A stretch of 56,223 nucleotides of DNA. It comes from a bacterium. GTDB lineage: Bacteria > Patescibacteriota > Minisyncoccia > UBA6257 > 2-01-FULL-56-20. Positions 35,165 through 44,649 of the stretch are shown piece after piece; position 1 is the stretch's first letter, and the number at the start of each line of letters is the position of its first letter. The DNA lies in NCBI GenBank assembly GCA_021827685.1, contig JAKAUM010000003.1:1-56223 (forward strand). Reading direction: 5' to 3'. A program made the translations under genes and the position numbers. The notes below the pieces were generated by a model, which worked only from the letters and a program-made list of their open reading frames with translations, did not search any database and was not told where the DNA came from.

Positions 35165-35728
35165 CTATATTATTTTATTCCGCCGTCTTTGTAAATCGCC
35201 TTCGTGTATAAAAAAATGCGCGGGAGAGTCTGCCTCCCGCGCATGGTTCGTCCTCGGAGGCACGGTGGCCAGGCGTCTCGCCGTCACGTATGCGACGATC
35301 CGGCGCGCCGCCCAGCTCGGAGTCCCTCTTATAAAGAACCCTCCTTCCCGGTGGCCAACCGCCACCCTTATGAATAGGCCGTAGACGTCGCCGCCGCCAA
35401 ACCGTCGCAGGGAGTGGGTTACGCTGAGCACGGCGACCGTAACCGCCAGTGCTTCCTTGCGCCTCCTCCCGCCGGCCATCCGGAATCCGGCAGACCGGAA
35501 CCGGGCGGCGAGCGCCGCACGGAACCGCCCGGCCTCTTCCGGCTCAAGGAGCCGGCCGGGGCGCAGAGCAAGCTCCACTATCCGCGGCCCGTCGGTCGGC
35601 GCGGGCGGCACCGGCGTGAGTACCGTCACGCCGGTGCCGCCCGCTTCGTGAAGACAGCCGGCGAGCTGCCCGCAGGCCGCCGCCAGGATGACGATCGCGG
35701 CGGCCGACTTCAATACCCTCGTGTTCAT
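35165..35728 (-). CDS. Putative lipoprotein of unknown function; 3' end may be misread
   Basis: MNTRVLKSAAAIVILAAACGQLAGCLHEAGG (lipobox LAGC), Shine-Dalgarno GGGAGGAGGTG; C-terminal codons overlap a terminator hairpin. Confidence 0.6.
   Translation of the reverse strand: MNTRVLKSAAAIVILAAACGQLAGCLHEAGGTGVTVLTPVPPAPTDGPRIVELALRPGRLLEPEEAGRFRAALAARFRSAGFRMAGGRRRKEALAVTVAVLSVTHSLRRFGGGDVYGLFIRVAVGHREGGFFIRGTPSWAARRIVAYVTARRLATVPPRTNHAREADSPAHFFIHEGDLQRRRNKII
35209..35244 (-). terminator. Rho-independent terminator on minus strand
   Basis: Minus strand ATGCGCGGGAG-gcagact-CTCCCGCGCAT followed by TTTTTTT. Confidence 0.8.
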
Positions 35729-35881
35729 ACGCACCTCCTCCCGCAAGGAATTTAGAGGCCGCGACTGCGGCCCCGCTTAATTTAGGTTCTCTCTTAACGA
35801 CGCTTCTGTCAATCTGGCGTGGATGTGATATGCTGGGGGCAGTTTGAATTTTATCCAGCAGAAGGGAAGGGAGAAAGAGTT

Positions 35882-36307
35882 ATGATAGCGATCCTCTTTT
35901 TCGGGGCCATTGCGGTCCTATTGTTCTATTGGCTGGTTCGCCTGAAATACTACGGTGGGATTACTCACCGTAGTGCTTCGCCCACCGCACGGGCGATAAA
36001 TGGCACCCGCCATGAGGGCTATGCCTGGAAGTTATTCGGGCTAGCCATCGTTGCGAGCGTCGCGATGCCGTTCGTGGCGCTCGTACTGCGCGGCGAGGCG
36101 AACAACCCGCCGCCGCAGGAGTTACTCAGGGTCAGCCGGTGGCTGGCCATCGCCCTCCTGACCATCCTCGCCGTAATATTTCTCGGCGTACATGGATTTA
36201 AGGAGGGCCGCGAACGGATCCATCGCGTGTTGGGATGGATCTCAATTGCGCTCTTCCTCGCTCTCGCCGCCGTCGGCGGGGTTGAGTATTTCCGTACGTA
36301 TCGTTGA
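35882..36307 (+). CDS. Small multi-TM protein of unknown function
   Basis: MIAILFFGAIAVLLFYWLVRLKYYGG plus three further TM segments; Shine-Dalgarno upstream and terminator downstream. Confidence 0.65.
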   Translation: MIAILFFGAIAVLLFYWLVRLKYYGGITHRSASPTARAINGTRHEGYAWKLFGLAIVASVAMPFVALVLRGEANNPPPQELLRVSRWLAIALLTILAVIFLGVHGFKEGRERIHRVLGWISIALFLALAAVGGVEYFRTYR

Positions 36308-36311
36308 CGGC

Positions 36312-36343
36312 GGGGCCGCGGCAGAAGCCGCGGCCCCTTTTTT
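36312..36343 (+). terminator. Rho-independent terminator
   Basis: GGGGCCGCGGC-agaa-GCCGCGGCCCC followed by TTTTTT. Confidence 0.85.
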
Positions 36344-36351
36344 ATATTAGA

Positions 36352-37479
36352 ATGGATCATATGGCGCCCGGTCACGGGAAAAAAAATTGGTCGCGGCGGT
36401 TCCGGACGGAGATGGTCATGGCGGCGTCAATCGTGGCGCTCGCGGCTTTGGCGACTTTCATCGCGAACCGTGTTTCCGGCGCGGGGACGGCGGAAGTGTG
36501 GCTCGTCTTTTATGCCGACGCGCTTCTCGGCGGATCACCGGCGGGATTCGCGTTCGGCATCGCGGCCGCCCTTTATTTTGTCGCCGCGGCATATTTCTTT
36601 TGGAAATTCGCGGGGCATCTGATATCCGTGGCCGCACCGCGCTTGCGGAAACCCTCTGAGCGCGACCATCCGCTCGCCATCCTGCGCACGGGCCTGCGCA
36701 ATCTTCCGCGCGTTCTCCTTATCATCCCTGCCGTCTGGCTTGTCGCGATTGCCGGTATTGCCATGGGCGAGGTGAACGGCATTGCCCGCGCGCGCCTCGC
36801 GGATGCGTGGCTCATCGGCGCGGAGCGCGCCATATTCGGGAATTACGTATTCGCCTTGCTCGGCGCCGTCCATTATCCGCATTGGCTCGCCGCGTTTATC
36901 ATCTGGTCGTTCTATAACCTGAGCATCGTCCTCCTCGCCGTCGGGATCGTGATCGCGTACGCAAGCCGCCGCCGTTTCCGGGAATTCCTCATCGCGTTCT
37001 GCCTCGGGATCATGATCATGCTGCCGATTTGGTTCCTTCTCCCGGCGCTCTCGCCGCAGGACCGCTATATCGACAACGTGTACCACTTGCCCATGCCTCC
37101 CGCGGTCGCGGCGGCGGTGGCGGAATACCGGCCGCAGCCGGAGATTGCCTCATTCCTAAAGTCGGTGCGGGCAGGAAAGGCGCAACTGCCTTCCATGCCG
37201 ACTTCGACTTTCCCTTCGGCGCATATCTTTTGGGCGGCCATCGCCGCGTGGTATCTCTTCCGGTCGCGGAAATGGCTCGGATGGATAGGCCTCCCGTTCC
37301 TCGCCGCGGCTTCTTTCGGCACCGTGCTCCTTGCCCAGCATTATTTTCTCGACGTGCCCGCGGGCCTCGCAGTCGCGGCGGTTTCTATCTGGCTTGCGCG
37401 CGACACGGAAGCGGAGATAGAAGAGGAGACGGAAAAGGGGGCGTCGCCCGCGGCCCCCGCGTCGCCCGCGGCGGCATAG
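36352..37479 (+). CDS. PAP2/inositolphosphotransferase-like integral membrane protein
   Basis: PTSTFPSAHIFWAAIAAWYLF and GTVLLAQHYFLDVPAGLAVA, PAP2 C2/C3-like motifs. Confidence 0.8.
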   Translation: MDHMAPGHGKKNWSRRFRTEMVMAASIVALAALATFIANRVSGAGTAEVWLVFYADALLGGSPAGFAFGIAAALYFVAAAYFFWKFAGHLISVAAPRLRKPSERDHPLAILRTGLRNLPRVLLIIPAVWLVAIAGIAMGEVNGIARARLADAWLIGAERAIFGNYVFALLGAVHYPHWLAAFIIWSFYNLSIVLLAVGIVIAYASRRRFREFLIAFCLGIMIMLPIWFLLPALSPQDRYIDNVYHLPMPPAVAAAVAEYRPQPEIASFLKSVRAGKAQLPSMPTSTFPSAHIFWAAIAAWYLFRSRKWLGWIGLPFLAAASFGTVLLAQHYFLDVPAGLAVAAVSIWLARDTEAEIEEETEKGASPAAPASPAAA

Positions 37480-37485
37480 CCCGCG

Positions 37486-38430
37486 CTATTTTTCTCCGCG
37501 GCGCCGTTTCCCGTGGAAGGCCTCGTGCACTTCGCGGAGCGCCTTGTTCGTGAGGTGGGTATAGATTTGCGTGGTCGCAATATTGGAATGTCCGAGGAGC
37601 TCCTGGACGGAACGCAGGTCGGCGCCGTTCATGAGGAGATCGGTGGCGAATGAGTGGCGGAGTTCGTGGGGGTGGATGCGCCGCGCAATGCCCGCTTCCC
37701 TGGCGCGGGCGGCGATTAACCGCTCCACCGCGCGGGGCGTAATGCGGCCGATCGGCTTGCCGTCGCGCGTCAAGCTGATAAAAAGCGCCGCATCCGCGTC
37801 GCTGCGCCTCGCAAGATATGCGTGGATTGCCGCGCGCGCGCGGTCGGAGAAAAAGACGATGCGGAGCTTTCCGCCCTTTCCTCGCACCGAGACCTCTCCG
37901 CGCTTAAGGTCGAGATACCGATCCAGTGCGCAGAGTTCCGCGAGCCGGAGCCCCGTGGAAAAAAATGTTTCGAGCACCGCCCGGTCGCGGAGCGCGCGCA
38001 ATCCGCCGCCCTTGGGCGCCGCCATCAGGCGTTCTAGGTCGGCGTAGTCAAGGATTTCAATCTGCCGCGAGGGCATTTTGGGGAGTTCAAGCTTGTCTGC
38101 CGCGAGGGTCGCGACGTCGCGTTTTGCCAGATAGCGGAGGAAATTGCGGAGGGCGATGGCATAGTACCCCTGGGTGTTTTTTTTAATGATGCCTTCCGGC
38201 CCGACCGCGCCGCGCGATATGCCGGCGCCCTTCGCCCGCCGCGCGAGCGCAATCCGGAAATCCCTCGCGACGGCGTCCGTAATGCCGGCCGCCGTCCGCA
38301 CGCGGGAGAACCGGAGGAACTCGCGGAGATAGCGCTCGTAATTCGCGCGCGTCCTCGGTGACCGCCCTTGTTCTATCTCCAGATGGTCGAGATATTCGCG
38401 GAGGAACCGTTCGATTTCGGTTTCGGGCAT
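37486..38430 (-). CDS. Tyrosine recombinase, Xer family
   Basis: Catalytic set: FFSTGLRLAELCALD, GKGGKLR, HPHELRHSFAT, LGHSNIATTQIYTH. Confidence 0.93.
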   Translation of the reverse strand: MPETEIERFLREYLDHLEIEQGRSPRTRANYERYLREFLRFSRVRTAAGITDAVARDFRIALARRAKGAGISRGAVGPEGIIKKNTQGYYAIALRNFLRYLAKRDVATLAADKLELPKMPSRQIEILDYADLERLMAAPKGGGLRALRDRAVLETFFSTGLRLAELCALDRYLDLKRGEVSVRGKGGKLRIVFFSDRARAAIHAYLARRSDADAALFISLTRDGKPIGRITPRAVERLIAARAREAGIARRIHPHELRHSFATDLLMNGADLRSVQELLGHSNIATTQIYTHLTNKALREVHEAFHGKRRRGEK

Positions 38431-38529
38431 GGCATGCATATTTTAAAATATCTGTCGCAAAACAGCGAGGCGCCCCGCCCGCCGCCGTTTTTCCTTGCAA
38501 AAATGCGGCGGAGGGTTTATAATCCTTTC

Positions 38530-38796
38530 ATGCTTACGAAACGGGTAAAGGCCCGCGTCATCGGCGAGCATCAGACGCATGAAAAAGACACCGGCTCCGC
38601 GAATGTACAGGTCGCGGTGCTTTCGCGCAGTATCGAGGAGCTCGCACTGCACCTGAAAAAGAATCCGAAAGACAATCACTCCCGCCGCGGCCTCCTGAAA
38701 ATGGTCTCCAAGCGCCGGAAGCTGATGTCGTACCTGAAGAAGCACGAGCCTTCCCAATACGAAAAGCTCGCGAAGAAGCTGGAGCTCAAACGGTAA
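38530..38796 (+). CDS. rpsO: 30S ribosomal protein S15
   Basis: THEKDTGSANVQVAVLSRSIEELALHLKKNPKDNHSRRGLLKMVSKRRKLMSYLKK. Confidence 0.96.
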   Translation: MLTKRVKARVIGEHQTHEKDTGSANVQVAVLSRSIEELALHLKKNPKDNHSRRGLLKMVSKRRKLMSYLKKHEPSQYEKLAKKLELKR

Positions 38797-39404
38797 TGAA
38801 GACTGCGCCGAAATATGCCGCGAACCAGCGGGTCGGTATTTTTGTGGATGTGCAGAACCTGTACCACTCCGCGAAGAATCTCTATCGCGGCCGCGTGAAC
38901 TACGCGGCGCTTCTCTCCCACCTTGCGGGCGAGCGCCAGCTCGTACGCGCGCTTGCGTACGTCGTGAAGAGCGAAGGCGTGGAGCCGCAGGGCGCCGCGC
39001 GCGGGGCGGAGCGGGGCGTTGCGCCGCGGCCGCGCGGCGCGGCCGCGGACGATGCGGCCGGCGGCCTCTCGTCGGAAGCGGCATTTTTCGAGGCGCTCGA
39101 GAAGGCGGGGCTGGAACTCCGCATGAAGGATCTCCAAATCTACGCCGGCGGCATGAAAAAAGCCGACTGGGACGTCGGCATGGCCGTGGACGCGATCAGG
39201 ATGTCCTCCTTTCTCGACGTGGTCGTGCTCGTGACGGGCGACGGCGATTTTCTCCCGCTCGTCGATTATTTAAAATGGGGCGCCGGACGGCTCGTCGAAG
39301 TCGCCGCGTTCCGCCGGAGCGCGTCGTCGAAAATCCAGGAGGCCGCCGACCGGTTCATCAATATAGAAGAAATCCCGCGGGCGATCATGCGGTCGCGCGC
39401 GTAG
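38796..39404 (+). CDS. NYN-domain (LabA/DUF88-type, PIN-like) protein
   Basis: VGIFVDVQNLYHSAKNLY, KKADWDVGMAVDAIRMSSFLDVVVLVTGDGDFLPLVDYLKWGAGRLVEV; start overlaps the rpsO stop (TAATG). Confidence 0.88.
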   Translation: MKTAPKYAANQRVGIFVDVQNLYHSAKNLYRGRVNYAALLSHLAGERQLVRALAYVVKSEGVEPQGAARGAERGVAPRPRGAAADDAAGGLSSEAAFFEALEKAGLELRMKDLQIYAGGMKKADWDVGMAVDAIRMSSFLDVVVLVTGDGDFLPLVDYLKWGAGRLVEVAAFRRSASSKIQEAADRFINIEEIPRAIMRSRA

Positions 39405-39435
39405 CGCGCCGCCGATCGGGGGAATTTATAAACAC

Positions 39436-41562
39436 ATGCTCAAGAAAAAAGAATATTCAATAGATGTCGCGGGGAAGAAGCTCACGATCGAGGTTTCCCC
39501 GCTTGCGGAACAGGCGAACGCGGCGGTGCTTGTGAAGTACGGCGAAACCATCGTGCTCGCAACGGCGGTCATGGGGCACAAGGACGCCTTCATGGACTAT
39601 ATGCCGCTCAAGGTGGACTACGAAGAGAAGTTTTATGCCGCGGGGAAGATCATCGGCAGCCGGTTCATCCGGCGCGAGGGCCGCGCTTCGGAAGAGGCGA
39701 TCCTCGCCGGCCGGCTTGTCGACCGTACGATCCGGCCTCTTTTCGACCACCGCATCAGGCGCGAGATACAGGTAGTCGTGACGGTTTTGCAGATTGACGA
39801 AGAGAACGATCCTGAATTCGTGGGGCTTATCGGGGCTTCCGCCGCGCTTCTCATCTCGGACATCCCGTGGGGCGGCCCGGTGGCGGGCGTCCGCGTGGCG
39901 CAAGTGGGCGGGGAGTTCAAGATCAACCCCGACAATTCGTTCATCGCGGCGAATCCGCCCGCGTACGACGCGTTTTTTTCCGGATCGCGCGACCGCGCGA
40001 ATATGATCGAGCTCGGTGGTCTTGATGCGGCCGAGGACGACATTATAAAGGGATTTACCCTTGCGCAGAACGAGGTGAACCGGCTCGTGGAGTTCCAGGA
40101 GAAGATCCGCGAAGAGATAGGGAAGGAGAAGGCGGAAGTGCCGGTGTCCGAGCCTGATGAGGAATTGAAATCTGCGGTTGCGGGCTTCCTCGCGGACAAG
40201 CTGGAGGGCGCGGCGTTCCGCCGGGACAAAATGGAACAGCAGAAAGCGTTAAGCGGCCTGAGGGACCAGCTCGCCGCGCACCTGCGGGAAAAATTCGAAG
40301 CGGCGGCAAGCGGCGCCGGCGCGCGCGGCCCGGTGAACCCGGGCGCCGTGGAATTCCTTTTCGAAGAGGCGATGAACGATCTCGTGCATAAGAAAGCGAT
40401 CGAGGAAGAGGCGCGCCCCGACGGGCGGAAACTTGACGAATTGCGGCCGCTCGACGGCGAGGTCGCAAAATTCTCGCGGACACACGGATCGGCGCTCTTC
40501 GTGCGCGGCAATACGCAGGCCCTTGCGATTACGACGCTCGCGCCGCCGGGCGCCGAGCAGATGATCGAGACGATGGAAACGACCGGCAAGCGCCGCTTCA
40601 TGCTCCATTACAACTTCCCGCCGTTTTCGGTGGGCGAGACGGGAACGTTCCGCGGCCCGGGCCGCCGCGAAATCGGCCACGGCAATCTCGCGCGTAAATC
40701 GCTCGAGCGCCTCATCCCGCCGAAAGAAGAGTTCCCGTACACGATCCGCGTCGTGTCGGAAATCATGTCATCCAACGGGTCGTCTTCCATGGCGACGGTT
40801 TGCGCGTCGGCGCTCTCGCTCATGGACGCGGGCGTGCCATTGAAAAAACCGGCGGCGGGCATCGCGATGGGGCTTATGATGAAAGACGTAAATACCTATA
40901 AAGTACTGACCGACATCCAGGGCCCGGAAGACCACCACGGCGACATGGATATGAAAGTGGCCGGGACGCGCGAGGGCGTGACCGGCGTGCAGATGGACAT
41001 CAAAGTCGGCGGCATTACGCTTGAAATAATCGGGAAAACGCTTGCGCAGGCGAAAAAAGCGCGCCTTGAAATATTGGATTTCATGGGCGGCTTGCTCGCC
41101 GCGCCGCGCGCGGAGCTTTCGCGCTTTGTGCCGGCCATCCGCCGCCTTTCGATATCCAAGGAAAAAATCGGCGCGGTCATCGGCCCTGGCGGGAAAATAA
41201 TCAACGGATTGATCGACAAGTACGGCCTTGCGGGCATCGATATCGAAGAGGACGGGAATGTCTTCGTTTCGGGCACCGACCTTGCGAAAGTGGAGGCCGC
41301 CGTTGCGGACATCCGCGCGATCACGCGGGAATTCAAGGCGGGCGAGGTCATCGAGGGGACGGTCGTGAAGATTATCGAAGTCGGCGCGATCGTGGATCTC
41401 GGCGGCGGCCGCGACGGCATGATCCATATCTCCGAACTGAAGGAAGGGTACGTGAAGAAAGTCGAGGACGTGCTGAAGGTGGGCGACTTCGTCCGCGCGA
41501 AAATCATCCGCGTCGGCGACGACGGGAGGATCGGGCTATCCGTAAAACAGCTGGGGGAATAG
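39436..41562 (+). CDS. pnp: Polyribonucleotide nucleotidyltransferase
   Basis: Two RNase PH domains (FIRREGRASEEAILAGRLVDRTIRPLF; NFPPFSVGETGTFRGPGRREIGHGNLARKSLERLIPP), KH and S1 domains. Confidence 0.97.
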   Translation: MLKKKEYSIDVAGKKLTIEVSPLAEQANAAVLVKYGETIVLATAVMGHKDAFMDYMPLKVDYEEKFYAAGKIIGSRFIRREGRASEEAILAGRLVDRTIRPLFDHRIRREIQVVVTVLQIDEENDPEFVGLIGASAALLISDIPWGGPVAGVRVAQVGGEFKINPDNSFIAANPPAYDAFFSGSRDRANMIELGGLDAAEDDIIKGFTLAQNEVNRLVEFQEKIREEIGKEKAEVPVSEPDEELKSAVAGFLADKLEGAAFRRDKMEQQKALSGLRDQLAAHLREKFEAAASGAGARGPVNPGAVEFLFEEAMNDLVHKKAIEEEARPDGRKLDELRPLDGEVAKFSRTHGSALFVRGNTQALAITTLAPPGAEQMIETMETTGKRRFMLHYNFPPFSVGETGTFRGPGRREIGHGNLARKSLERLIPPKEEFPYTIRVVSEIMSSNGSSSMATVCASALSLMDAGVPLKKPAAGIAMGLMMKDVNTYKVLTDIQGPEDHHGDMDMKVAGTREGVTGVQMDIKVGGITLEIIGKTLAQAKKARLEILDFMGGLLAAPRAELSRFVPAIRRLSISKEKIGAVIGPGGKIINGLIDKYGLAGIDIEEDGNVFVSGTDLAKVEAAVADIRAITREFKAGEVIEGTVVKIIEVGAIVDLGGGRDGMIHISELKEGYVKKVEDVLKVGDFVRAKIIRVGDDGRIGLSVKQLGE

Positions 41563-41632
41563 GCGCGGCGCGCGGCATCTTCCGGGCGGGGGGACATTCC
41601 TCGCGCCCGCTCCGCGCGCGTTTCATGATAGA

Positions 41633-42646
41633 ATGTCCGTAATGGGCAACGACGAATCTTTGGTTTCCGCGCCGCCTCCGCCGCCCGAGGTGAAAGTGCG
41701 CACCATGAAGTCGGATCTCGCCGCAATGACGGCGAGCGGCGGCGGACTGCCGCAGTTTTCAAAGGTGAAAGTGGAGGGGTGGGCGCCGGCGGCGGCCGCG
41801 GCGCCGCGCGGGCGGCGGAGCCTGACGCTCGCGCTTATCATCGCGGCGGCCGCGGCGGCCGCCGCGATAGTCGGATATTTCATCTACGCCTCATTTTTCC
41901 GCGGCGCTCCCGCGCCCGCCGCGCCGGCGTCCCAATCGGGAAATGGGCCAGCCGCCGCGGCGCCCGCCGCGCCGCCGGCCTCCTCGAGCTCTTCCTCCGC
42001 CTCTTCGTCGGCCCCTCAGGCCGAAGCGCCCGTCTCCCCCGCGGGCCCCTTCAAGCACATTTCGCTTTTTACGAGGTCTACGGATGAATCCTTGCCGCTC
42101 ACGCTTTCCGTGGGAGGAGCCGCTTCGACCGCTGCCGACCTTCTCACTTTCAATCAACAGCTCGAAGCGGCGCTCGCCGATGCGAAACAAGGGGCTTCGT
42201 TCATTGAAATCGACGCCGAAGACGCGAACGGCAACGGGATACCCTTCTACGAGATGCTCGCGCAGGAGAATGCGGCGGTTTTCGATCCGTCGTTCCTCGC
42301 CGCGCATTTCAGCCCGGATGCGACGTTTTTCGTATATCGCGACGCAAACGGCGTATGGCCGGGCTATGTGGCCGCGCTTCTGCCCGGAGCAAGCTCGTCT
42401 TCGGCGTCGGCCGGCGTCGGCGCGATGGAGGTGTCTCCGGAGATCGCTAACTTTTTCCTGACCGATGTCGGCGCGCCCGCGGCCGGCGGTTTCACGGACA
42501 GCACCGTGAGCGGAACCGCCGTCCGTGTTCTTGCATACCCGGGTGCGAACCCTCCTGCGGCGTTCGTCTATGGATGGTTCGGAAATGACCTGATTTTGAG
42601 CGCTTCGCGCGGCGGCTTCGCCGCCGCGCTCGCGCATCTGCATTAG
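41633..42646 (+). CDS. Membrane-anchored protein with Ala/Ser-rich linker and extracellular domain
   Basis: Cytoplasmic stretch, TM LALIIAAAAAAAAIVGYFIYASFF, Ser-rich linker, globular ectodomain. Confidence 0.75.
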   Translation: MSVMGNDESLVSAPPPPPEVKVRTMKSDLAAMTASGGGLPQFSKVKVEGWAPAAAAAPRGRRSLTLALIIAAAAAAAAIVGYFIYASFFRGAPAPAAPASQSGNGPAAAAPAAPPASSSSSSASSSAPQAEAPVSPAGPFKHISLFTRSTDESLPLTLSVGGAASTAADLLTFNQQLEAALADAKQGASFIEIDAEDANGNGIPFYEMLAQENAAVFDPSFLAAHFSPDATFFVYRDANGVWPGYVAALLPGASSSSASAGVGAMEVSPEIANFFLTDVGAPAAGGFTDSTVSGTAVRVLAYPGANPPAAFVYGWFGNDLILSASRGGFAAALAHLH

Positions 42647-42686
42647 GGCCGCGCTTGCGCGCGGCCGCCGGCGTGCGCGAGCGGCT

Positions 42687-43796
42687 CTACGCCGCTTTCG
42701 CGTCCGCGCTTTTCATCGCCTCCACGGTCGCCTTTTTTATTTCGCCGAGGAGTTTACGGTCTTCTTTGAGCTTGAGCCGCGCATTGTCGAAGCCGGCGCC
42801 GATCCGGTCGCCGTTGAAAACGAAGCTCGCGCCGGATTTTTTGACCGCGCCGCGCGCGACCGCCGCGTTCAGGACGTCGCTTTCGTAGGAAATTCCCTCG
42901 CCGAACATTATGTCGAATTCCGCGAGGCGGAACGGCGCCGCCACCTTGTTCTTTACGACCTTCGCCTTCACGCGGTTGCCGATCACCGCGTCGCCTTTTT
43001 TCACTTGCGCGATGCGGCGGATATCGATGCGCACGGATGCCGCGAACTTCAAGGCGAGGCCGCCCGGCGTCGTTTCGGGATTGCCGAACATGATGCCGAT
43101 TTTCATCCTGAGCTGGTTTATGAAAATAATCATCGTCCGGCTTTTCGCGGCGAGGGCCACGAGTTTCCGCAGGGCCTGCGCCATCATGCGCGCCTGGCGT
43201 CCCACGTGCTGGTCTCCCATTTCTCCTTCAAGTTCGGCCCGCGGCGTGAGCGCCGCCACCGAATCCACCACGACGACGGAGACCATGCCGGACCGCACCA
43301 AGCTGTCCAGAATATTCAACGCCTCCTCGCCGTTGTCCGGCTGGGAGATCAGAAGATCGTTCACCCGCACGCCGAGGCGCGCCGCGTATTCGGGGTCCAT
43401 CGCGTGCTCCGCATCGATGAACGCGCACTGGCCGCCCTGTTTCTGGGCCTGCGCTACGACATTCAGCGCGAGTGTCGTCTTCCCGCTGCCTTCGGGGCCG
43501 TATATTTCAACGATTCTTCCGCGCGGCAGGCCGCCCACGCCGAGCGCAAGGTCAAGAGAGAACGAACCCGTGGGGACGACCGCGACATCCGCATGCCGCA
43601 CGTCGCCGAGCTTCATAATCGCGCCTTCGCCGTATTTTTCCTGAAGCGACGCGAGGAGCGTATCCAAAGATTTCGATTCTTTCGCTTCGCTTTCCGCTCC
43701 CGCGGCCGGACTGTTCTTCGCCGCCGGCTCGATCTTCGCGGGCGCCTTGTCTCCCGCCTTGAGCCCCGCCCCGCTTTTTTTAGTGGATAATGGCAT
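42687..43796 (-). CDS. recA: Recombinase A
   Basis: [67 protein letters not shown]. Confidence 0.97.
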   Translation of the reverse strand: MPLSTKKSGAGLKAGDKAPAKIEPAAKNSPAAGAESEAKESKSLDTLLASLQEKYGEGAIMKLGDVRHADVAVVPTGSFSLDLALGVGGLPRGRIVEIYGPEGSGKTTLALNVVAQAQKQGGQCAFIDAEHAMDPEYAARLGVRVNDLLISQPDNGEEALNILDSLVRSGMVSVVVVDSVAALTPRAELEGEMGDQHVGRQARMMAQALRKLVALAAKSRTMIIFINQLRMKIGIMFGNPETTPGGLALKFAASVRIDIRRIAQVKKGDAVIGNRVKAKVVKNKVAAPFRLAEFDIMFGEGISYESDVLNAAVARGAVKKSGASFVFNGDRIGAGFDNARLKLKEDRKLLGEIKKATVEAMKSADAKAA

Positions 43797-43865
43797 AGGC
43801 CAATTATACCAGATGTCGGTTAAATCCGTATTAAAGGAAGAGGCGGTGCGGCGGCCGCGCCGCCG

Positions 43866-44648
43866 TTATCCATGCGTCGGCGCACCCGGCGTGCTCGTGG
43901 CCGTCGAAGATGCCGGCGCGCTGTAGATTACCTGCTCCGTCGCGTTCGCCTCGCCGCCGAGGAATTTTTTCGCGGTTATCATAAAGGTGTTAAGGCCGTT
44001 TTGAAGGAGGACGGTTTTTTCCCATGTCCCGTCGGGAGCGATCGGGATCTGCTCGCTTGAAGCCGTGAAGTCGGTTCCGCTGCCTGCCGCGCCGCTGCTC
44101 GCCGAGCCGCCAACCCCGCCGTTGCCGATCGCATTGCTTCCGGCGCCGATTCCGTTCGAAAGGTAAAGCGTATCCGCATTGCGGACGGTTCCCCGAAGCA
44201 CGATGATCGTGGAGGTTGTTTCAAAGGGGCTCGAAACGGGATAGGAAACGGCGAGGAACGGGCGGCCGAGGACGCGCGGGAGCGCGAATGCGAGATAGGC
44301 GGCCGCGACCGCGGCGACTGCCGCGGCCGGCCATACCCATTTGGGAAGAGGCTGTCCGAGGAAGCGGTTTTTGGGGAGCGCATCCAATGGGCCGGAGCGC
44401 CGCACTTCCGCATTGCCGCGGAGTTTCTGCCACCATGCCTCTCCGTCGAAGCCGAGCGTCTGGCCGATGCGCATAAGGTATCCGCGCGCGTAGGGTGCCG
44501 AAGGGAGCTCCTCGAAATCGCCGCGGAGCATCGTTTCGATATAGGGAAGGGCGACGCCGGTGGCATCGGACAGCTTCTTCGCCGAAAAACCCCTTTCCTT
44601 CATCTGGCCGGCCAGGAATTCCCCGAATGCGAGTTCTTCGTTGCTCAT
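43866..44648 (-). CDS. RodZ-like HTH-TM protein
   Basis: Xre-like N-terminus GFSAKKLSDATGVALPYIETMLRGDFEELPSAPYARGYLMRIGQTLG followed by a TM segment and extracellular domain. Confidence 0.75.
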   Translation of the reverse strand: MSNEELAFGEFLAGQMKERGFSAKKLSDATGVALPYIETMLRGDFEELPSAPYARGYLMRIGQTLGFDGEAWWQKLRGNAEVRRSGPLDALPKNRFLGQPLPKWVWPAAAVAAVAAAYLAFALPRVLGRPFLAVSYPVSSPFETTSTIIVLRGTVRNADTLYLSNGIGAGSNAIGNGGVGGSASSGAAGSGTDFTASSEQIPIAPDGTWEKTVLLQNGLNTFMITAKKFLGGEANATEQVIYSAPASSTATSTPGAPTHG

Positions 44649-44649
44649 T

